A stretch of DNA of 64,000 nucleotides. Origin: Eucommia ulmoides (taxonomy: Eukaryota; Streptophyta; Magnoliopsida; Garryales; Eucommiaceae). Positions 57,501 through 64,000 of this stretch are shown here, in pieces (the first letter of the stretch is position 1; the number at the start of each line of letters is the position of its first letter). The notes under the pieces were generated by a model. It was not told the DNA's origin. It saw only the letters and a program-made list of their open reading frames with translations, and made no database searches. Location: assembly GCA_016647705.1 (NCBI GenBank), contig CM028336.1, positions 8,449,380-8,513,379 of the forward strand, read 5' to 3'. The translations under genes were made by a program, and so were the position numbers.

Positions 57501-60466
57501 ATACATGATACAATTGAACCTCTCCGTATAGTATCAAGGTTCAAACAATTTGATTTTATCGGTACTGGTATCTGATTTTAATTAGTGCTGTTTTTTTTGT
57601 TTTTTTTTTTTCCTTTTTCGGGAATAATGATTCTCTCCTCTCTTTCGATTCTCATCATACTCATCGGTACTGATTAAGCTCCGAAATCTCCAAGTCTTTG
57701 GCCCTGGGTTGAATCCTTTCGCACCGTACAACATAGCGAATAATTCCTCTCGCTAAGTGTCTTTAAACCCTAAACTCTTGAATCCCCTTGATGCTTCGTT
57801 TGTTTCAGCTTGGAATACAAAACCCATTTTCTTAAAAAGAAAAAGCTGCAGTATTTGACTCCCCAAATTCAACATCAACGTTTAGGTCTTTAAGATAACA
57901 TGTAGAGCGAGAGAGAGAGAGACAAAAAAAAATTGGCCTCAAGGAGTAAAAAGCCGAATTTGTTTTGGTAAGCAGTGCACAGAAGTTGCGATTGACATTA
58001 TCTGCTAAACTTCTACCTTCAGGGTTTGCTTTGGAATAGAAATCTTCTTGTTGCTTGATTAAAACCTCCTGATATTAATACCGTTGAGACTATTTCATGA
58101 TGTTCGTCGGCGGTCCTCCTCATGTTTGTCGATTGTTTAGCCTTCTGCGTTTTTTGATTTTTTTTTTTGTTCATAAACGTCGGCGACTTTTTCCAGCGCC
58201 TACGAGCTGTTTTGGGTGGCGGCGGAGAGTTGTTGTTGCCGCCGTCTCCATTGACAGAAACTGCCGGTGGATTGGGAATCCATGACGGGGGTTTGGAAAT
58301 GGTTGAAAACTTGAAGTGGGTCGGCGGCGCACAGCAGGGGAATAAAATTAGGGTTTAATTTATTTTTTTTAAATGGGTCTCGATTCTGTCCGACATTTGC
58401 TCTTAAAATTAGAAATAGGGTTTTGACACTTTTTACACCGGAAGTTTGACTAGAATATCACCTTAATCCAAATAGTTTCATTTTAAACATAAACCTTTTG
58501 GAAGTGGCATTGGGTTTTTAAAAATTCATGGCTAGAGGTTGAAGACAACCTTGAGCTGGGCCGTCACTTCCCCACTCGCGCAACAGGAGAGTGGTGATGC
58601 GTGAGAGGTGTTTCGGGACCCGTTTTGGGTCCCCTTTTTTCTTGTGCACTTGTTTTTATGCCCGCTAATTTTCTGTAAAAATTTATTTGATTTTTGAGGA
58701 TTAAAAATAATTTTAGTTAATTATTACTTATTATGTGATTTAATTAGCTTAAAATTATTTTTAGGCATGCTTTTCTATTGAAAAGTTTATAGAAATTACA
58801 TTAGATGATTTGAGATAAGATTTCAATACTCACTCTCCCTATATTTAGATTTATTGATGTGTACTATTCTAATTAGTTTAAATTCACATAAATTATCGCG
58901 TAAAAAGGTTGAGGGCAGTTTGACCCTTGAAACGATGAAATTTGGCTAAAATCACATCCAAGGCCGGACATAGTCCGGTGGTTTTTCTCAGAAGACCGTT
59001 TCTACCCAAAAACAAGGTATTGTCTGTCAAAAATGGTCACAGTTGACTTTCTGGTCAAACTTGGGCTTTTTAGACCATTTGGGCTTTCGAGTGTTCTCTT
59101 TGGGTCATGAAATCTCACTCATGTTGCACTGCATCACCTTATTAATTATAAGGGCGGAGGTGAAGGAGATAATTTCTCCGATTCCCTTCTTCTCTCTGTC
59201 TTCTTTGTCGTTGACGGTCAAAATTAACGATTCTCTGTTAAATGGTCTTCGATTTTGGTTTCGTCTCTCATCGCAGTGCAACACAAATGAGGCGAATATA
59301 GGGTTATGATTTCGTCCCTAAATTTTGGCCTTAAAACAATGAAATTTTTTACGCTTTATACCTGAAAATTTAACTAGAATCTTACTCTATCCAAGTAGTT
59401 TCAATTTAAGCATATAAGATGTATTATTAACTTTATATGTTATTTTATGAAGTGTAATGAATTGAAATTAGTAAGAATGTTTAATTACACAATTAGCCCT
59501 TAAAGTTTAGAGGTAGATGACATTGAGTCAAACCCTAGTAAGTCGACTCATAACGACTCAAACAAATCAGGTTTTGGGCCCTAGATGCTAGCTAAGAAAA
59601 ATTATAGATGTACTAGTACTAAGTCCAATACCTCAAAGCCCATTTGGGAATAGCCTGAAGCTAAAAGCCAATAGATTCCAATCTTTTTATTCAGATGAAG
59701 CCCAAAACTCCAACAAAGTATTAAAGCCATCAGGAATAATCTAAATAGAGATGGACTAGCCCTTGACGCATATTCTCATGATATCACTTTATTTTCTACT
59801 CACGGATATGATAATGATGCATATTGTTTTGTGTTTGTCTCTGAGAATAGAGTTAGTCTTGAGTCTTAGAAGTATGAGATTTACATTTTCCAAAAGAATT
59901 TGAATTTTGAGTTACGCAATTATGGTGCTCTTAATTTCGTGATATTTTCTACATTTTCCTGATTCATAATTTGTTGCTCTATATAATTTTTTCTTATGAA
60001 TAGTTTTTTTCAAGTTTGATCTTACTTATAATCTACATACTCAAAAAGATTAAGAAAAATCATAATTATGAGCTATTTGATTGATTATGTAACCCTCAAA
60101 ACATGAAAGGGTATTTATTTGTATCTTTTGGACTTGTCTACTAATTGATCGTGCTGCATGGCATTGTTTATTTTTCTTATTAAAGAAATTTTGTTATTTT
60201 TCATGCATTAAGTACAAAAGATGTTACTAAAAATATATATCACGTGCCAATTCTCGACTTTCTTTAATTAAAATCTCCATCAACAAAGAGGATGATTGGT
60301 CATTGCCCAACAATTATGAATATTGTATAATCATTTTTTAAATCTTAAATTATTTTCTAGTAAATAATTACCCCATCAAAATTTAGTTTTGCAGTTAAAT
60401 CTTGAGACTTGTTATTTTACAAAAGAGTTGCATTTTAGGTAATATAGTCTTGAGAGATATCAAGTC
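57501..60466. other. Sparse region without recognised genes
   Basis: T-rich at 57590-57615, GA run at 57907-57921. Diverged direct repeats at 58430-58505 and 59335-59410 (both with TTTGACTAGAATAT-like and CCAAATAGTTTCA-like words). Short open frames near 58097-58358 have no family match. Confidence 0.4.
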
Positions 60467-61264
60467 TGTTGGTGCATAAAACTGGTACACACCTCGAGTA
60501 TGGTCTAGTCAGATGACAGGTGAGTCCTCTTGCTGAGGTGGAGTCGTCGATTGAAAAGTCCTCGAGCGAGCTGTGTTAGGTCCTGGGAGGACTGACCTGC
60601 TGTGTCCAGAGTCCTGCTCCTCAGGGAGTGTACCTGCAGAAGGCTCAGACTGAGGTTTATCCCGGTGAAGCCCCTCCGGCGCGGTAATCAGTGCTCAGAG
60701 AGAAAAGGTACAGAATATAGTAAGGAAACAAATGGACTCGCACGTAATGTAAGTCATTAAAGCATACCTCGGGCTTACACAGCCCCCGATATATATAGGC
60801 GTTGGAGATAATTAGTCGAGTCTAAACACGGTTAAGTAGTCGAAACCCTGTGTTTAGCCGATAATCTGAGGCGTTTAAGAGATAATCGTTGGGCTTGGGC
60901 TTTTGGGCCCATTTGGCGAAGCCCGCGGGCCTTTGTTAGGCCTGCGGTGGTAAGATGGTGGAGGAAAGCGGAGATCCGTGGAGTCCTGGAGAAGAAATAA
61001 GGTGAAAAGGGAAGCCGGTCGAGGTGAACGACTGAGTCCCTGAAACTGACTACCCAGGGCACGGCGCAGAGCTCAGAGCGACACGTCCCAGCAGGGCTCC
61101 TCGCTCCCTATTGGATATAAATGACATTCCAGGGAGGAGCCGTGGTTGGCGTATGCTCTAGTGTGGCGTTTGTGGATTTCGGAATGCGTCCCTGTTACTA
61201 CAACGATGGACACGTGGTTGGGTCCCAAGTGCTGACTCGGAGAAGCCCAAAAATACCCTCATCA
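60467..61264 (-). repeat. 3' LTR of the Tat-like element (798 bp)
   Basis: Plus-strand ends are TGTTGGTGCATAAAAC and AATACCCTCATCA. Self-complementary GGGCTTTTGGGCCCA-type words occur at 60894-60930. Confidence 0.7.
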
Positions 61265-61380
61265 GTAGCCCCCCTAGCCCTGTGCGACGAGGGAAGCGAG
61301 ACGGTCAGGGATATCAATTCCTGGCTGAAAAGGGCATCCTGGAGACTTCGAAGCATGAGAAACACCTCTGATTGACACTT

Positions 61381-61860
61381 TTTCAAGAGTTAGTTTTTTC
61401 TTGAGGAGCTTATTCGAAATAGGCCTCCATACGGTCGAGGTCTGGGGTCAGGTAGCACGGCAGGGCGGTCTCAAATTTCTCCGATTTTCAGGACGACAAC
61501 TTTTTAGGAGTTGGAGTTTTTTAGAGGAGCTAATTTGAAATACGCTCCCCTACGGTCAAGGTCCGGGGTCAGGTAGCACGGTAGGGCGACCCCGAATTTT
61601 TTCGGTTTTACGGCGACGATTTTTCAAGACTTGAACTTTTTTAGAGGAGCTAAATTGAAATATGCTCCCATATCACCGGGGTCCGGGGTCAGATAGCACG
61701 GTAGGGCGACCACGAAATTTTTAGATTTCACGGCGACGATTTTTCAAAAGTTGAACTTTTTTAGAGGAGCTAAATTGAAATACACTCCCATATCTCCAGG
61801 GTCCGGGGTCAGATAGCACGGCAGGGCGACCCCAAAATTTTTAGATTTCACGGCGGGGCG
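61381..61860 (-). repeat. Four tandem repeats of 120 bp
   Basis: Units begin at 61381, 61501, 61621 and 61741, an exact 120 bp period. Each contains AGAGGAGCTAA-TTGAAATA, GGTCCGGGGTCAG-TAGCACGG and AGGGCG-CC-CGAA. Confidence 0.9.
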
Positions 61861-62047
61861 GCCCCGAATTTTTTCGAATTTCAGGACGACACACGTTCAC
61901 CGTGAACAAGCCTTGAGCCTGGACGGCGTTCAGCGCGGAAAAACTAAAAGTGAACCACAGGGTGGCGGACACACAGCGCGTGGCCGGGAGCTCGCCAACT
62001 GCCGCCGTGCACTGGGCGACGGCCCAGCCAGGCTGACCAGCGCCCAG

Positions 62048-62240
62048 GTGGGTGCTGGGGAGAGCACCCACTTATGCTGGGCGCTGAGACCAGCTCCCAC
62101 AAAATTGGGCACTGAGCAGTCCCCAGCGCCCATCTTGGGCGCTGGGGACAGCGCTGGGCGCTGGTGTCACCAGCGCCCATAGTGGGCACTGGTGACACCA
62201 GTGCCCTGGGGACTGCGCCCCCAAAGTGGGGCGCAGCCCC
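62048..62240. repeat. Train of GC-rich hairpins
   Basis: At least five back-to-back inverted repeats: GTGGGTGCT/AGCACCCAC, CCCCAGCGCCCA/TGGGCGCTGGGG, TGGGCGCTGGTG/CACCAGCGCCCA, GGGCACTGGTG/CACCAGTGCCC, and CTGCGCCCC/GGGGCGCAG, with loops of 1-6 bases. Confidence 0.8.
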
Positions 62241-62313
62241 TTGGCTTGCCCCCTTCCACTTTTTTTTTTTTTTTTTTTTAAATTTATTTTTTAATTTTTT
62301 AATTTTTTAATTT

Positions 62314-62317
<4 letters not shown>

Positions 62318-62347
<30 letters not shown>
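62318..62347. repeat. (AT)n microsatellite
   Basis: About 15 AT units, flanked by T-rich runs. Confidence 0.9.
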
Positions 62348-62349
<2 letters not shown>

Positions 62350-62623
62350 CTTATGATTTTTTTTTTTTGGGAGAATTTGGGATAGACTCTCATTTGCGCC
62401 CAGCCGGCCTAAGGCAGCACGGCAGAACAGGAGGAGCTGGATTAGACGACATCGGCTCGGGGAGATGTGGTGAAATCTCTGGACGACACTCCTGGACGAC
62501 GTTCTTGGATAAGGTCGTCACTGGACCCTACCGGCTAGGAGTAGCATGGTAGGGTGGTGTCCGTCGCTACCCGGACCATGCCGGCTAGCAGTAGCGCAAC
62601 AGGGTGGTACCCGTCAAACTTGA

Positions 62624-62794
62624 TGGTTCTGGATATGGGACACCGAGGCCGATGTCCCAAACGGTGCCACGTACACGGGTGTCGAGCAGAGGGATACTGA
62701 GGAGGAGAGTGTTGACGAGGGGGCTGAGGAGGGCGAGATAGACGCCACTTTCCCTCGCACGAACGCCCCTCACAACGAGGGTAGAGAGGACTAA
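62624..62794 (+). pseudogene. Acidic antisense reading frame of the Tat-like element
   Basis: A + strand frame, antisense to the retrotransposon, open from 62624 to TAA at 62792-62794. It contains DTEEESVDEGAEEG, then EIDATFPRTNAPHNEGRED. The copy at 38545-38690 keeps the same reading in the same relative place. Extra antisense frames between pol and the 3' LTR are known in the Tat lineage; this may be the C-terminus of one. Upstream coding is lost. Confidence 0.45.
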
Positions 62795-63439
62795 GCTCGA
62801 ACCATTGCCTTTTCAGGACTTAGGATTTTGTAGACTCTTTTTCGTTTATTCCTATTTTTCTGCGCGCGAGTGTGTAAGCTTTTAAGCTGTATTACGAGAG
62901 TACTTCAGAGTCTACTCCTTTCTTTCAACGTTTTCGCCAAGTCATTCTTTGCCTAGCATAGTTTTTAGAGTTGTAAAATTTTGAAAAGTTTACAAAAACT
63001 TCAAGAACTTCTCGTCTCTGTTCTCGTCTCTGTCCAGGACCATAGTCCACTAGCCCCCCAGTTCGGGACACGAGTTGATTGCAAGGAAATCGTGTCGTGA
63101 ACTTAGGAGTAGGGTTTCCCAGGGTAGCTGATCCTCTCGGTCCACAGGAGCGCAACACGGTGGTTGGACCCTTGTGGCCGATCATTAGGGAGTTCTCCAT
63201 AGTCAGGCTCATTCAAGAACCCTTTCAGGTTATCTCCATTTAGTCTATGCAGGAGCACCTTCCCTTTTAAAATGTTGGACTCATAGTCGACTGGTAGGGA
63301 GAGGTACTTGGCTGTAGACCCTAAGACACAATCAATGGCCCGCCCTTGGTGGATGACCTAAGTCTGTCCCTGGGTACGGACTTTTGACTTCCGGAGAGGG
63401 TCTGGTTGTCACCCTCGACGCTGAGCGCCGGGATGAGAC

Positions 63440-63770
63440 TTGTGAAGAGTTACTCGTGACGCTGAAAGTCAAGATGTTGATTTGGAGAATTATCCGCGAC
63501 TCAGGAGGTCGGAGTACCACTGAGGAGAATCATTCGCGACACCGAGAGCCGGGATACGACTTAGGGGGTCGGAATGTAACCGTGGAGAATCACTCACGAC
63601 GCCGAGAGCCGGGATACGGCCTAGGGGGTCGGAATGCAGCCGTGGAGAATCACTCGCGACGCTGGAGCCAGAAGGTGACTCAGGGGGTCGAAATGTAACC
63701 GTGGAGAATTACTCGCAACGCCAAGAGCCGGGATGCGGATCTGGAGAATCATCCACGACTCAGGGGGTCA
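63440..63770 (-). repeat. Tandem repeats, reverse copy of the 37160-38090 family
   Basis: Recurring GGAGAATCACTCGCGACGC and GAGCCGGGATACG, and a second half-unit with GACTCAGGGGGTCGGAATG. Same two half-unit types as at 37160. Confidence 0.85.
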
Positions 63771-64000
63771 GAGCGCCGTTACGGGAGACAGGCTAGAAGG
63801 CTCTCATCTCTATCTTTAGTAGGATGGAGGGCTACTCGTCTTCACCTTTGAGTTGCATACTCACAGTTAGGTGTTTGGCCCTGCCCACGATGGGCCCTCA
63901 GGTCGGATCTTACTGCGTAGCTGGGAAGCCGAGCCCAAGGGTAGCCCTGGTTAGTCCCTGGCACCATGTTTTCATGGAGAACGGGGTCTTAACGTGGTCA

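Larger units (their letters stand above)
60467..64000 (-). mobile_element. Tat-like gypsy element, 3' part (runs off the window)
   Basis: 3' LTR 60467-61264 with TG...CA ends (minus-strand start TGATGAGGGTATTTTTGG), polypurine tract AGGGGGGCTAC at 61265-61276. On the minus strand a CCTATATATATCGG promoter box (about 60785-60800) precedes CGCCGGAGGGGCTTC (60674-60688), a pattern usual in Tat-lineage LTRs. The interior to 64000 is rich in tandem repeats and has no pol. Confidence 0.65.

Noticed and set aside
58000..58100. Minus-strand stretch reading like an exon (SKANPEGRSLADNVNRNF) after an AG acceptor
   Set aside because: No family recognised, no donor or partner exon nearby; could be chance.
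58097..58358. Two short + strand frames
   Set aside because: Arg/Pro-rich and GC-driven, no conserved motif, overlapping one another.
61841..62198. Several overlapping frames on both strands at the hairpin train
   Set aside because: Frames result from GC-rich palindromes, not from coding; all frames open at once.

Overview
This is nuclear DNA of a flowering plant, very probably a eudicot. The signs are AT-rich non-coding DNA, GT-AG introns, plant cation/H+ exchanger (CHX) genes, Ty1-copia and Ty3-gypsy retrotransposons with plant tRNA-iMet and tRNA-Asp type primer sites, and a block of plastid DNA holding rpl22-rps19-rpl2-rpl23-trnI-ycf2 inside a nuclear intron. All calls come from reading the sequence; no database search was possible.

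The host genes are a decaying cluster of three CHX (CPA2 family) copies on the + strand. CHX-A (11711-15432) keeps only the end of exon 2 and exons 3-5. CHX-C (17455-36051) keeps all five exons, but its first intron is about 15.2 kb and it carries a frameshifting deletion, a broken splice acceptor and three stop codons. CHX-B (about 51515-56718) keeps exons 1-2 and a stub of exon 3. A and B are recent duplicates of one another: the same copia element sits at the same place near the end of exon 2 in both, and A kept the 3' half while B kept the 5' half.

Layout: 1-3411 non-autonomous LTR element with tRNA-Asp type primer site and no gag-pol; 3412-11710 copia A (- strand), itself carrying a 4.2 kb LINE-like insertion (about 5514-9735); 11711-15432 CHX-A with a SINE in intron 3; 17455-17694 CHX-C exon 1; 17695-32925 its intron with a putative solo LTR (18209-19195), the plastid insert (about 19365-22830) and copia 2 (22851-32610), which is split by a complete non-autonomous LTR element (27165-32161) with target-site duplications; 32926-36051 CHX-C exons 2-5; 37160-39030 fragment of a Tat-like gypsy element; 39270-43720 duplicated segments carrying ankyrin-repeat gene fragments; about 43740-51510 gypsy fragment with a gag relic, split by copia 3 (44697-49759); 51515-56718 CHX-B with copia B; 57018-57500 copia LTR with primer site; 57500-60466 little recognisable; 60467-64000 3' LTR and 3' internal part of a Tat-like gypsy element (- strand) that runs off the window.

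The most unusual item is the LINE-like insertion. One + strand reading frame, broken by only four stop codons from 5659 to 7695, encodes about four tandem domains that resemble the small RNA polymerase subunit RPB10 (CxxC ... CC zinc-binding pattern), followed by an RRM and a DUF4283-like domain typical of plant LINE ORF1 proteins. No working protein-coding gene is evident in the window; every coding region I can recognise is broken or belongs to a defective transposon.
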